In this document: piece after piece, positions 22,773 through 34,383 of the stretch
Numbering within the stretch: the stretch's first letter is position 1
Layout: every line of letters starts with the position of its first letter
Source of the DNA: Nymphaea colorata
Taxonomy: Eukaryota; Streptophyta; Magnoliopsida; Nymphaeales; Nymphaeaceae
DNA: 64,000 nt
Direction: 5' to 3'
NCBI RefSeq assembly: GCF_008831285.2
Contig: NC_045140.1
Coordinates: 9,236,505 to 9,300,504, forward strand
Translations under genes and position numbers: made by a program
The notes under the pieces: model-generated
What the model was told of the DNA's origin: nothing
What the model saw: the letters and a program-made list of their open reading frames with translations, nothing else
Database searches by the model: none

Positions 22773-23049
22773 TAGGGGTGGGCATCGGGCCCGGCCCGGG
22801 CCTGATAATAAAAAATTATTTTTAATTATAAAATAATTATTTTTAATAATATAAAATATATTTCAATTATAAAATACACATTATTAAGTTTAAAAAATAA
22901 TAACAAATATTTTTTATAAATTATTTACGGGCCGGGCCGACCCGGGCTGCACAACCGGGCCCGATAGCCCGTTTTCCCGGCCCGAGCCCGGGCCAGACCG
23001 GGCAGGGTACCGGGTACACGGAGGCAGCCCGGCCCGGTACCCAGGCTTA
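22773..23049. mobile_element. Non-autonomous hAT-like element (277 bp) with 8-bp TSD
   Basis: The left end is TAGGGGTGGGCATCGGGCCC; the reverse complement of the right end is TAAGCCTGGGTACCGGGCC. The target duplication CTCGCCTC is present at 22765-22772 and 23050-23057. The centre is an AT-rich stretch of AATAATTATTTT type, flanked by GGCCCGGCCCGGG-rich arms. It shares end sequence and TSD length with the element at 2900-3369, so both belong to one family with different interiors. No coding capacity. Confidence 0.85.
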
Positions 23050-26000
23050 CTCGCCTCTCGGTGATTGGTCTTCATCAAATTCATTGGAGGGAACTGAGAT
23101 AGAGAGAGAGGGAGAGAAAGAGATGGAAATGGATGGTTGTTGCTGCCAGATGTCTTCTTGCTGTTGCTGGTTAGTCATGGAAACCCAAACACAAAAAGAG
23201 ATGGAGAGGGAGAAGGGACTTATGAAAATGAAGCTTCTGGTGATTTTGGGAGCAAGAAATTGAGCCCTAAAGCTAGAAGGATAAACCTTTTTTTTTAGTA
23301 ACTTAATTCTATAGGGTTTGATTGCACCTGAGTGGGCAGGTGCAGTTACTGCAATTGACTTGCATGTTACTCAGGGTAAAAGCATTTTCCATCTGATGTT
23401 TCAAGCTGTCATTTGATAGCAAAGATGCAAAATGAAAAGAGTTGAATGGACTTTCTATAATGGGTGCCTAATTTTCGTTACTTTTTTGCTGTAAACAAAA
23501 TCTGGTTGTATTGCCCAAATGCACAATGATGCATGTGCTTAACACGCTTAACTATTTTTGTACTGCACCACAATTTATGAGGGTATGTCATTATGCAAGC
23601 GAAACTACATAATCAACCATTTGAATTGCCCCATATCTATGAATTCATGGCTGTGGATTTTGTGCTACCAAATATTTAAATCTTATACCATGCTATAAAG
23701 TAATTGAATTTACTAAAATGGTAAATAAATCATGCGAAACATATCCAGAGGAAAGAGGGAAAGAGAGAGAAACAAAGGGAAAAGGGGGAAGGAGAGGGAG
23801 AGGAAAAAAGGAAGAGGAAAAAGATGGAGAAGAAAAAAAAAAAAAGTTGGGCGCTGCCAGCCACACCCGACTCGGTCAAACCAAGTTGGGTGTATTGTCG
23901 GGCCGCATCCGCGTTGACTCGGGTGCGTCACCATTTTTGGCATATCCTTGTGACTTAGACCATCTGTTTTCTAGCTTAAGGAACATTTGATTATGTATGC
24001 TTCTGGTATCATGGTTCAGAGCCATTAGTTTAGATGCTTTTGAGCTTGGTGGGTGTAATTTGCAGTTTTGCATTCCATACAACAGGGTTCATGTGCCATT
24101 GTGTTATGAAGTTGATGGTCTGCTTTATTGCTTATAGTCTAATATTTGATTTGATTCCAAATCCACTTGGTCAAATTCAATGAGAAAAATTGTTTTGGTA
24201 CTGAACTTGATGTTACATGTCTAACCTAATTAATTGTAAAAATTAGATCTATTTTTGTCTTCTCTATAATTCCATTTGAAGATGTTAAATGTCTAAAGAC
24301 TCTAAACCTAATTACATGTAAAAATTCACTCTAATTTTGTCTTCGGTATGACCCAATTTGAATGTCTTTGATTCAATACCCTACTGGCTCTGTTGTCAAA
24401 GGCTTGCTTAGCAGCTAGGTCCCCAAGCTTGGTCATTCACCTAGCTAGCTGTTTTTATGCAAAATGTCTTGAACTTCACTTGGGACACCTGATGATGTGG
24501 GCCTTACCAGTGGTAGACCTGCTTAAGCAGGATCTTGGGCCCTCCAAGGAAAAACTGATGAACTCCATTCCATGACACATTGTCTTGGCCAGGGTCATGG
24601 CCTTCCAACTTGGCTTAACCAAGTTTTTGCAGGTTGGATATTCAAATAAGTTTGGGTACTCAGTCCAAGTTTTAGGTGGATCCAGGTTCGGACTGAGAAC
24701 TTATGATCCTAGAGGGTTACTGATCTGAGCGAACACCAAAACCTTGGTTTAGGTTGAGGGAGCCCAAGAGATGTGTGGTAAGCAGTGGGATGATGGGGTC
24801 GTGTGGTATGTGGCAGCAGTTCTGGGTCATTGCAGTAGCAGCCTACTCATGGAAAGATACTTCAACACATGTCCCAAGACAGAATGGAAAGGTGGGGGGT
24901 GGGGTGGGGTTACTAATGGTTGCTGCAACATTACTATTTTTGGGATGGGGTTTATTGATGGGATGAGTGAAATCCTATCCTTCCCAACTGTGCTGGGTTG
25001 AGTGAGGCCGTGCTGCAAGAAAACATTGACGGATTCTTTTGACACTCAGGACCTGAAGTCAAAGGTGAGGCAGTTGGTGCATGGGATCAGCTTGTGAGCA
25101 ACGCATGGCATGCTGCAAGGCAGTAGGACATATCACCATAGATGCACATTGTTATTGTTGGCCTTGCTTGACACAGGACGTTGATTCGAGTAGAGTGAAT
25201 GCGGCCACAAATTTGATGTGCAGACAAATTTCTCCAACAGCTGACAAGCACGTGACCTGGGGAGAGCTTGGTGGCCGTCGCTAGGTTGCTGGGGCTTTGA
25301 AGCTTGTGGATAGGTTAGGGCCCATGTCAAAAGGACTCACGAAAAAAAATTGAGTATATATGAGTATTATGATGTGTCTATATATGTGACTGTATATAAA
25401 ATCTAATGTTGCGTTTTATTTTTGTTTTATTTGTTTTGGCGCAAGTGCCTTGGTTCTATGTTTTACTCAATCCCTAGGCTCTGCCTAATGCGTTTAGCAG
25501 CATAGCCTATTACTCAAATAAGGTGACAGTTATATCTGGTCGGTCTCTTAACCCTTTGTGTCCTTTCTTGCACCTGTAGCAACCTAGTGTTGCATTGGCG
25601 CAGACAAGTTGGTCTTATTGTTGTTCATATAATCATATAGTAATGTTAACTGTAAGTTGTAAATCATGAGATATTAGAAAGCACAAATGTTAAAGTCTCG
25701 CAAGATATTGAAAATACATGAAATTTAGTATCTCTTATAGTATCTCGACATTATTAGAATATTATTGTGAAAATTTCATTTATTTGCTATTCGTTAATAA
25801 ATAACATTTCCATTTTTTCCCTACTTATTTTTTCCGTAGTTTTAAAGCTTTAGTGACATGTTTTACTAGATCTATTAGAAAAATATCAAGTCCTGATATG
25901 TTGCATCAGTTTAGACCATTGTTTGTGATTGTGGACACAGCCTCATTCGGAATTTTGGACTTCTTACTGAAAATGATTGTTTGTGTACTGGTTCTGAAGA

Positions 26001-26785
26001 GTTCCTAGAATCATCTAAGGAGAATTGGGTATCCTTCATATCATAAGACTTAGCCTCACCAGGATCAATGTTTGTGACTATTATCCCAACCTCATTTGGA
26101 GTTCTGGAATTCTAAACACATCCATTTGTGTCATGTGTTCTCCAAAGTTCTCATTAGGTTAGGTTAGGTTAGTTTATCTTTTTATGGACAAATAAGCTTA
26201 CGCTGCTAAAGGGGTGAGGAAGTTGCTGGAATAAACAAATATTATTTGGTCAAGTTACAAATTTCTTGCTTGCTACCATGCTTGATTGTAATGGAAGATA
26301 AAAAATTTGAAGTACATGCTCCCTGCTCAATGTTCTTACGTAGAAAGTTTTGTACTTTCACTAGGAAGAAATTACATAGATTAATCTTATTAAATGTTCT
26401 GTGTAATTGTCATTTATTCTTTTATCATAGCTGATCTCTTGTTCTCTTTCTTTTGACCATTAAAATTCAGCTTTGCCCATGTATGTGCATACATCATTTA
26501 TGCCTGGGTGTAGTCAGCCTCTATGAAGCCTGAGGTTAATCTCATTGCAACTCGATGACCAATTCAGTTTCTTTTTGGGTTTCAGTAAATGGTAGTCTGG
26601 TTTAGTCACTACACTTAGGTTTATATGTTAGAATATATAAAGTACACATATATATTTCAGGTTTATATACATACGTATATGTAGTCTGATATATACATGT
26701 GTAGAATGTTTGTTGTATTTTTTACGTTCATATCCATTTTATTTTCATTTTTGTCTTTTATTCCTTTGTAAGAGATATTGGACTC

Positions 26786-27233
26786 TGTTGGGTTCTCCAA
26801 CAGCTCTTCGCTGTCTTATTTAAACCCCTTGTAACATATTCTTAAAAGAGGTTGTTTCACAGCCCTTTCTTCATTCTTGAATAGAAATTCTCTTTCATTC
26901 AGCTGTGTGATTCTTGTTGGGCTTTGATGCCCTGTTATGAATTGTTGGGCTTTGGTGCCCTGTATATTGCTTGATATTGTGCGTTGGTGCACTGGGGCCT
27001 TAGTGCCATTGTTGTGGATCATATGCTACTGTATTGACAGTAGATTTTCCAGGACTTGGTGCCTTTATTGAACTATTTGTTGCTGTGTTATCAGCCTGCT
27101 CTTGGTGGCTTAGTGCACTGTTTTGGTTGCGTCTATGATTAAAAGTTGTGTGCCTTAGTGCACTGATTACCTTTACACTGCTAGGTGTTATGCTCTTGTT
27201 TGAAAGAGTCTCAGAGATCAAGAATTCCTAACA
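26786..27233 (+). repeat. Possible solo LTR, Copia-like
   Basis: The segment starts TGTTGGGTTCTCCAACA and ends AATTCCTAACA, with a TTATTTAAACC sequence and a run of degenerate TTGGTGCCCTG-type units inside. Short TG...CA bounded sequence of this sort resembles Copia LTRs. No matching 5-bp duplication was seen at the chosen ends and no partner LTR exists in the window. Confidence 0.3.
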
Positions 27234-28148
27234 TTATAGTATAGCTAAATAGCTTTTCTTAGTGGGGAAAACATTTTCTTAGCCTTCTATGATGTGTCAC
27301 GTGTGTACATGTACAGATGCAATCATGTACTTATGTATTACTGAGGTGACATGTACCTGTAAGGAACTCAGCCGTGGATACTGTAGTTTAGGTCGCAGGC
27401 AACATTATCTATTGGGTAACTATTGTGTAATTGATGCTCATATCTTTGTTTTTCTGATCAAATTTTTGCAATAAACTGCAAGATCTTTCCGCTCATTCTA
27501 TGTTCCTATTTGTTCTTTAAGTTGCTGTAAATATCTATTGCTGTATAACTATTGAATTTCATATTTAACTTTGGTAAAACTTCGTGGGCGTGTCTCTGAT
27601 AAGGGAGAAATCAATACTTTAAAGTTTGAACTTTAAAATTAGGATATAGAAATTTCCTCTTTTTTCCAAAGAAGTAATGTTAGAAAATTTACGTTTAAGC
27701 TCCTAAGTCCACAAAGCGTTCTTATGAATATAGTTGTTCCCATGTTGTTATCGTGACAATGACAAGGGTAATTGTTGCAAGAATTATATGAAAGGGTTTC
27801 CATGTTGAATCAGCAAGTCATATAGGCTGAAATAGCAAAGGATATGAAAGTGGTTGATCCACCTTGGAGGATATTTGAATATGCAAATGCAGCATTCTAG
27901 CGATCTCTGGCCCTGTGGTAGAAGCAAACATGACATGTGGAATGCACCCTGACGTGTGTTTTGCTTCCCTTAGAAGCCATTTCGGTTTTACCTTGAGACG
28001 CCAAGGACTGAATGCTCATCAGTCAACACTTATCATGCCGAGTCCATTCTTTCCTGCGACTTGATGCAAACAGCATTGCTGGATGTCGAAATTGTGTGAT
28101 GGCTGTTTGAGGAGCACATGAGGATGTTGGAATCGTGTGTTCTCATTC

Positions 28149-28385
28149 TATGTGTTATTGGGACAAGAATCAAGCATCCTCAAAGCGGCCACTCATATGC
28201 AAATTTTATTAAGCAGGGAAAAGAAAAGAGTGGCTATTAAAGGGGAGAAATATCCTCCTCTTCGTTTGCATTATATGTGTTATTGGGACGAGAAGCAAGC
28301 ATCCTCAAGGAAGCCACTCGTGTACAAATTTATTAAGCAGGGAAGAAAACAGTGTCTATTGAAGGGGAGAAATATCCTCCTCTGC
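28149..28385. repeat. Two-copy tandem repeat, about 125-bp period
   Basis: TATGTGTTATTGGGAC begins each copy (28149 and 28274), and GGGGAGAAATATCCTCCTC closes each. The copies differ by scattered substitutions and small indels. Confidence 0.85.
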
Positions 28386-28965
28386 ACTGCCTTTGACATT
28401 TGACTACTTGTGGCAATGGCATATAAGGTTGTTGTTTTAGGATTTTAGCATGTTTGGAGCTGATCCACAGCTGGTTATGACAGCTAGGATAGAGGGCAAA
28501 AGTTGCATTTATAATTTGTTATGATTTCTCAGATAAACACCACCATTTAAATATACTGGGTATGAGGCTCTTGCTGTCTTGGCTCTCTTTCCTTCCTTTA
28601 CCCTGGATCTTCGTCTTTCTATTTTTTAGCTTCATGTCCCTGTCACTTGAGCTGACATTCTAGTTTTATGATTTTATCATCATGTCTCTCAGTCCAAGCG
28701 AGAAACTATTTTTGTGGTAATGAGTCTTATGGCATGCTTTAACTTGTTTTTTTGCGTTAAATTGTTGATTCTAAACCATCTCTTAATTGTTCCAAAAATG
28801 AGGAGAAAAACTGCATCTTTGTGCATTTCTGTTGATGTTCTGTTATTTGTTTTTCAAAATGTATTTCATTTGATATCTACGGCATTGTGTTGTTATGCAT
28901 TGTTGAGACTTCTATCATTGGGAGGGTTCTGTGTAAAGTTTTTTTTTTGCAATGTCATATTACAG

Positions 28966-29010
28966 GAGAGTCCTCGGAACATGGTTGGTTTTGCAACATA
29001 TGATTCAACT
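28966..29010 (+). pseudogene. SEC24 trunk-domain exon fragment
   Basis: After a good acceptor (CATATTACAG) the 45 bases encode ESPRNMVGFATYDST. This matches the conserved SEC24 trunk motif with GI/FATYDST that follows the LPEGPRT block in plant SEC24C-type proteins. Similarity stops at residue T, where the family continues with I-H-F-Y; here the DNA reads into unrelated sequence. No donor site is in the expected place. It has the same orientation as exon 1 at 20281. The fragment is therefore part of a broken SEC24 locus or a captured piece; the gene could not make a COPII subunit. Confidence 0.65.
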
Positions 29011-29864
29011 GTTCCACTCCCAGTCGCTCTCCTTTTCGTTCCTTTCCCAAAGCCGTGCAGCGGGCGCCACCAGCTCCAGCGACGAGGTCTCCGACCTTCT
29101 CAGCCGGGTGAAAAGGGGATGACCTCCTTTTACTCTCTCTGTCTCTCCATCCACGCCTCGCTCTCTCAATACCTCTTTCAATCGGTTTAGCGTTTCAATT
29201 GGCACAAGGTTTAATTTTGATCGGTTTTGGGCGTTTCTCTATGAACTCTTTTTCTTGATCCATATCAGTGCGTAAGAAACGAATTTTAATCATGATTTTA
29301 TTTTCAAGAAACATGATTTATAAGTATCCATATGATTATATCGGATTAAACTATTGTTTTTAGTTTAAGACGATCAAGGCACCCGCTCACCTATGAATAA
29401 AAAATAATAATTATATCAGTAGGGAATATGTTTCTACAAACATAAACATGAGCGTCATTTTTCATGAAGTGGCTATCAGATTATTGTTGCGTTTCATACG
29501 GCAAATATTTTAACGAAACATGCCCCTTTGGTTTTACAGACATTTCCTGAATATCTCTAGCCTAGGCGACTCGTGGATGGAGAGCCATTCCTGAAGGCTG
29601 AGTAAATTACGTTGTTGCTCTTGGATTTACTGGCAAAGAAGCCAAGGTCGTTGCATCCCTGTACTTTCGCTTTCTTCTTCATCCTCTTCGAATTGGGAAA
29701 ACCCTCTGCGGAAACCGTCTCTGCTTCATCCCCTCCTGTTGACGTACAGGAGCAGCAGCAGAAGGAGGAGGACGAAGAGATTGCTTGAAATAGGCGCGTA
29801 AGGCTTTCGGTGCTTTCCTTGACGACGCCTCAAGTGGGGGCAGGAGGGTGGGAGGCAGCGACAG
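29011..29864 (+). promoter_or_regulatory. Junction region and probable CDKC 5' UTR/promoter
   Basis: Directly after the SEC24 piece a GC-richer 110-base stretch (29015-29122) has an open frame rich in Ser and Arg, ending SSDEVSDLLSRVKRG. It looks like the start of another gene but I do not recognise it. From about 29640 the DNA is CT- then GC-rich and leads to the CDKC ATG, consistent with a 5' UTR. Confidence 0.4.
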
Positions 29865-29974
29865 ATGGCGGCGGCCGCACTCGGGCAGCTGAACCTCGAT
29901 GAGTCTCCCTCGTGGGGATCGCAGAGCGTCGATTGCTTCGAGAAGCTCGAGCAGATCGGCGAGGGCACCTACGG
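29865..29974 (+). pseudogene. CDKC: CDKC (cyclin-dependent kinase C) exon 1
   Basis: CDKC is the plant P-TEFb-type kinase that pairs with cyclin T and phosphorylates the RNA polymerase II C-terminal domain. The ATG at 29865 opens a 110-bp exon with the characteristic N-terminus LGQLNLDESPSWGS, then SVDCFEKLEQIGEGTYG. It ends in phase 2 within the glycine-rich loop at the donor GG|GTAATT, the expected CDKC exon boundary. The exon is intact. The following exons should encode the rest of the N-lobe, the catalytic loop and the T-loop, but none were found before a late exon at 34326. I therefore call the locus a pseudogene, although unread divergent exons or a collapsed assembly cannot be excluded. 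Confidence 0.82.
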
Positions 29975-32900
29975 GTAATTCGGAGCGCCACTTTCTCTCC
30001 TTTTTTTCAATGATGATTTGTTGCTTTCCTTTCCTATGTTTTGCAGCGGTTTGAGCAATCGGTGACACTGGGTGGTCACTTTTTTGGTGTTCAACTGTGT
30101 GGGTTTGGTTTTCGCGAAATGTCTTGGCCGATTGCCTAAAGTTGGGTTGGGGTTACTTGCGTCTCCTTCGAGGTCTTCAAGAGGCTTTTCACGGCTTTCT
30201 TTCTCTGGGTTGATCAACTGTTTATGTTTCTAGTTTTCCCTTTTGGACTGGCTATTAGGGTTTTAGTAGATATTTACACGAAGAATTTTCTGTTAATGTG
30301 CAAAGAGATTTCTGTTTGGTGCTATGCGTTGGTGATCTGCTTCTTGATTTCACACCGTATGAATTGTAACTGAGAGTATGACCATGGGATAACCAGGGTT
30401 AGGAAACAAGAATGTGTGATTTTCTCTTCGATGTTTATCATAGCTTGACTGGCGATGATGAACTTGTCAGTATATTGGTGGGTTATGTGGGTTTTGTCTT
30501 GTGACTAGAATCTTCGTTGTAGCTATGCAGCCCAATTTCATGATATTCCTGGTTTACTTTTTGTAAGTTCAAATATCATGCCATAGTCATAATTACTCAC
30601 CATTACAGTTTCTTTTATTGTGTTTACATGCCTCGGGGCACGTCATCTGTTTTTTTTTTTTTGAGTTGAATTGCATGCTCCAAGTACAATTGTTGGTACA
30701 CTTCTATGAAAGTTTAGGATTTGAACTTAATATCTAGTGAACACAATCAATCCTGTTTCATTTTTGCATAGGAATGGTTGGGTTGTTTGTATGGTGTAGC
30801 GGTTCTGAAGTTCTTTCACCAGCTGCTTCTCCCCAATATGCCACTTTGCAATCCCTTCACGTCAAATGCTGAAATGACTTGAACATGGGAATGCCTCTTT
30901 GTTAGCATACAGGAAGATCAGTGAATCAGTGGACCTGGGGAGCCCTTTAGAAGGGCGAATTAATCTTGGACTATCACTAATTCTTTTTTTTTTTTTAAAA
31001 AAAAAATCTCAGGTTTGGTGCTTTTCTGTTCATTCGTTTGCAATTAGCCCTGGATGTGCTTTCTGCTCCAAATTACCAAGCCGGGCGCCCCTTGTGCGAG
31101 GGAGATGGCCTAAGGTTTTGGAGAACATTGAACTTTTATTTGTACGATCGTTTTTGAAGTAGACTAGGAATTGTAGCTGTTGTCCTGTGTTTCTGATAAA
31201 ATTTTCACCAAATTAAAAATCCTTTTTGAATATAAAAACGACCTTCAATTTTTTTTTTTTTTTTTTTGTATCTAAAACTTCTTTGGCATATGTAAAATGG
31301 CCACCAGTTTTCAGTTGGACCAATTAGGTTGGATTTGCAACATGATTTAGTGTTCTTCTTTTTTTTTAGAATTTTGGATCTTTAGTCGTTAACCTCACAT
31401 GACATTGGTGGAAAGGTTTGTTTTGTTTTCATTTTTTTTTTTTGAGTGAAATTTTATATCTTATAGTTGGTAAGGGTTCAACTTAGAAAATATAGGTTCA
31501 CTTCTTCGTTTTTAGGACGTGTTTATGTTCCTATAGACTGTTTTATTTTTTTTTTGCTTGAATTCTTGATTTATTTAGCATAAGGTGCAAGGCAGGAGTG
31601 ATTAGATTGGCGGGGATAGAGTAGAATAGATGATTTGTATTTGATTTTTGAATTCGATAGTTCGATTTTTGAATTGGATAATTTGATCTTCCCATAGGAG
31701 AGCATATGAAGTTCTTCTTCTACCCAACAAATCAGTCTGGTTTCATAAAAACTTCTCTTTTGGTAGAAGAGCGTTCCTACTTCCAGGTGATATGCCATTT
31801 GATGTCAAGTATTTTTTTGAAAGAGAAAATTTTTTATTGTGCCTAGAAACATTTTAAAAGTGTCTTATCATGCAATGATATGCCTTCGTTTTGTTCTTAC
31901 TACCTGCCCAAGTAAAAGGAAACTTTCAAGTTTTTTTTGTTGTCAATCATTAGAAGAGGAAATCTGGAAAAATCCTATGAAGCTGAGAAAGTCAAGACTA
32001 GGAGATGGTATTGGCTCTAGTGATCAAGTGTCTGTAAGGGTTTAGCAGGAAAATATCTTAAGAGAAAAGCCATAATGCCTTATAAAATATTGGCAGGTAG
32101 CAAAATAAGAGTTGAGAGATGGGCTCGGGGCTTGTGTAGTTGTTCCTCTGGGTTAATAATCAAGAGTACCGGGTAGGCATATAGGTGATTTATGTCTATA
32201 CCGCGAAGATAATGACTTATGAACTTTTGGCATGTTGAAAACCCGCAAGGTGAAACGGGTTGATATGTGACAAAACTACACCTAACCACCAATGCGGTGG
32301 AGCTTCGTAGTAGCCTTTGGGGTGGTGAGGTATTCCCTCAAAGGTGAAGGTCGGCCTGAGAAAGAAAATCAAAAGCAAGAAAAAATGAAAAGGCAAAAAG
32401 GCAAATGCAGAAAAAAAGGAAGAAAAAGAAGCAAAACCAAGAAAAACAAAAAAGGTACCTGTCAAGAGATAAATGGCATGAAGGCTGAACTCGAAGGAAT
32501 TGAAATGCGACAATCTTTCATGGATGTGCGATCCTTGGGTCAATATCTGCTCTTCTTTTTGATTTCCTAAGACGTTGAGGATGATTACTTTATGTTCATT
32601 TTTTGGAAATTTAAAGGCTTCCCTTCTAGAGATTCAACAACATTGATGCGAAATGAATCCCGATGCTTGTACGGTATTGAGGGTAAATGAAAGGCATATC
32701 ATTTGCACGACACGAGCACTTTCTATTTATGATTTAAATTGATGATTTATAAACTATTTAAAAGTAAACACTTGACATCTCTTGTAATGTTTCCTGACTT
32801 CATGGGCATATGAGGAACTCCCAGCCCCTCTCTGTTTCTTGAAAAATATTGTCCTTTTTATTACCAAACCGCTAGTCCATTCATAGAATAGATGAAACCC

Positions 32901-34325
32901 GTCAAACATATTCCACTCATGCTGAGTGTAATGAATTTTCCATCTTCCCCTTTCCATGTTCCCATCACAATTTGTTTTATTGTGAAGGCTAGACGGTATT
33001 TTTGTTGATTTCTCTTTTAAGGTTTGCTTAGGAAAGGGCTTGAAAGAGTCGTTAGCTTTTAACTTTTTTATCATTATTATTATTATTATTATTTACATTG
33101 TCAGTGTCTTTTGATTCATGCAGCTGATGTCGAAGTTTAAAGCCCAACTCATCAGTGTTCTTGTGGATGTACAGTGGTTTTGGAAAAGCCGATTCATGTT
33201 GCACGAGAGTTTGATCTTGTTCTTCAAAATCAAGTTTTTATTTGAGTTCCCAACAAAGTTGTGGCATCCAATTTGATTTGAGTGAGTTTACATAAATTTT
33301 TGGCTGAAACAAAAACTGACTATTGCTGGTTGCAAAAGTTCGCACGGAGACAGGCAAATGCTGTCATTGTTTGTTTTTGTTGTTTGTTTGTTAGCTTGTC
33401 ATAATTGGTAGGAAGCCAAGTGTTATGCATGTACATTGCCTCAGAGCTTGAAACCACACCCTCTACGTCGGAAATCTCCTACAATTGCAGAGATTGCTGC
33501 AGAATTCTATTCCGAAACTGTGGATGTTTGGGTGACTTTAACATTTGATGAATGATTTGTTTTGCTTGCCAAGACTTATCCCTTGGGTTTAGTTTATTTT
33601 ATTGTAGGGAATCTGATCTGACCCAGTGGTTGCAAAGTTGATGTCAAAAACAGAGAATTTTTGCTAGAGAAATTTACATATATGTGCAGAAATTTGATTG
33701 CTTGCAGAAACCAAACAAGTTTCAATTGTTCTTTCTTTTACCTGAATTGAGTTAGGATTTTGGGTGTGATATGACAGCTTAAGTCAGAGTCGTGTAGGCT
33801 TCTTTCACGGTCTTTCAAATTTGCTTATATTTAGGTCCAGTTAATTTAGAGAACATAGATTTCAAGTAAGGATTTTGGTTATTTTCTGTTTCATGTATAT
33901 CGTTTTAGAGTGTTTATTAGTTGAGCTTAGAGTTCTTGCTCGTGAGTGGGTCTAAGCTCTAGGTTTATGCCCTTGTTTTTCTTTGTTCTCATTTTTTTTC
34001 AAGTTCGTCATTGCAGCCGCAGGCACTTCTGGATAAATGTAAGGGCGGATGCAATCAGTGGAGAGTTGGAGCACAAGTCAAAAATCTAAATTGACACAGG
34101 GTTGCCCTTTCAAGCAACCACACTTTAGGAATTGTTTATTTTTCAACTTCTGTAATTAAACTAGTAGCATCACTCTTGAAGAACCTTTTGACTTGTTTCT
34201 ATTTGAGGTAGCATCACTCAGTGCTTTACCACCTTATTATTGTTATTGTTTCCAGTTTATATAGAGGTAATGTGTGTTTATATAGAGGTAATGTGCACCT
34301 GAGATGCAGTTATTTTTGCTTTCAG
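29975..34325 (+). other. CDKC intron-like DNA lacking the kinase-core exons
   Basis: This 4.35 kb should contain most of the kinase domain if the gene were whole. I found no HRD, DFG or APE-type segments in open frames. It is AT-rich with several long T tracts (30649-30662, 31249-31268) and an ATT run near 33072. It includes a 176-bp copy of sequence that also follows the last CDKC exon. A Lys-rich open frame at 32292-32570 is low-complexity only. Confidence 0.5.
30402..30577 (+). repeat. 176-bp duplicate of the sequence following the last CDKC exon
   Basis: From GGAAACAAGAATGTGTGATT to AAGTTCAAATATC this matches 56206-56381 without gaps and with few mismatches, and also 63092-63267. It begins at the last bases of the CDKC C-terminal exon, so a piece of late-gene sequence sits inside what should be intron 1. 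Confidence 0.85.
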
Positions 34326-34383
34326 CTTTGATCGACATGCTTTGGAGTTGTTGGAGCGGATGCCAACTCTTGACCCATCTCAG
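34326..34383 (+). pseudogene. CDKC: CDKC late kinase-domain exon
   Basis: A 58-bp exon between the acceptor TGCTTTCAG and the donor CAG|GTATCA. It encodes FDRHALELLERMPTLDPSQ, the C-lobe helix segment of CDKC, where the family has L in place of the P after RM. The first base completes a codon from the previous exon, as expected. Its next exon (RISAKDALDAE) is found only at 55685, more than 21 kb away, because LTR retrotransposons occupy the intron. The upstream partner exon is absent. Confidence 0.82.

Larger units (their letters stand above)
21177..28965 (+). other. Intron-like DNA after SEC24 exon 1; no further exons recognised
   Basis: About 7.8 kb between the SEC24 exon 1 donor and the next SEC24 piece. 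I looked for the SEC24 zinc-finger block (CxxC spacing with YINPF) and the RDPMPA..YFFLIDVS region and did not find them. It contains a TG microsatellite, a small duplication, a hAT-like element, a purine-rich tract (23744-23845), a possible solo LTR and a 125-bp tandem repeat. The region 22050-22440 is AT-rich with many loose copies of ACAGATTA. Confidence 0.5.

Noticed and set aside
26786-27233. Confident solo-LTR call
   Set aside because: No matching target duplication at the TG and CA ends chosen, so kept only as a low-confidence feature.
21177-28965. Remaining SEC24 exons (zinc finger, trunk, gelsolin)
   Set aside because: I searched for the CxxC block and the RDPMPA and FLIDVS motifs and did not see them in any frame. 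Divergent short exons could have been missed.
32292-32570. Lys-rich 92-codon frame
   Set aside because: Low-complexity A-rich DNA with no conserved motif or splice context.
29975-34325. CDKC kinase-core exons
   Set aside because: No HRD, DFG or cyclin-binding PITAIRE-type segment was seen; not annotated.
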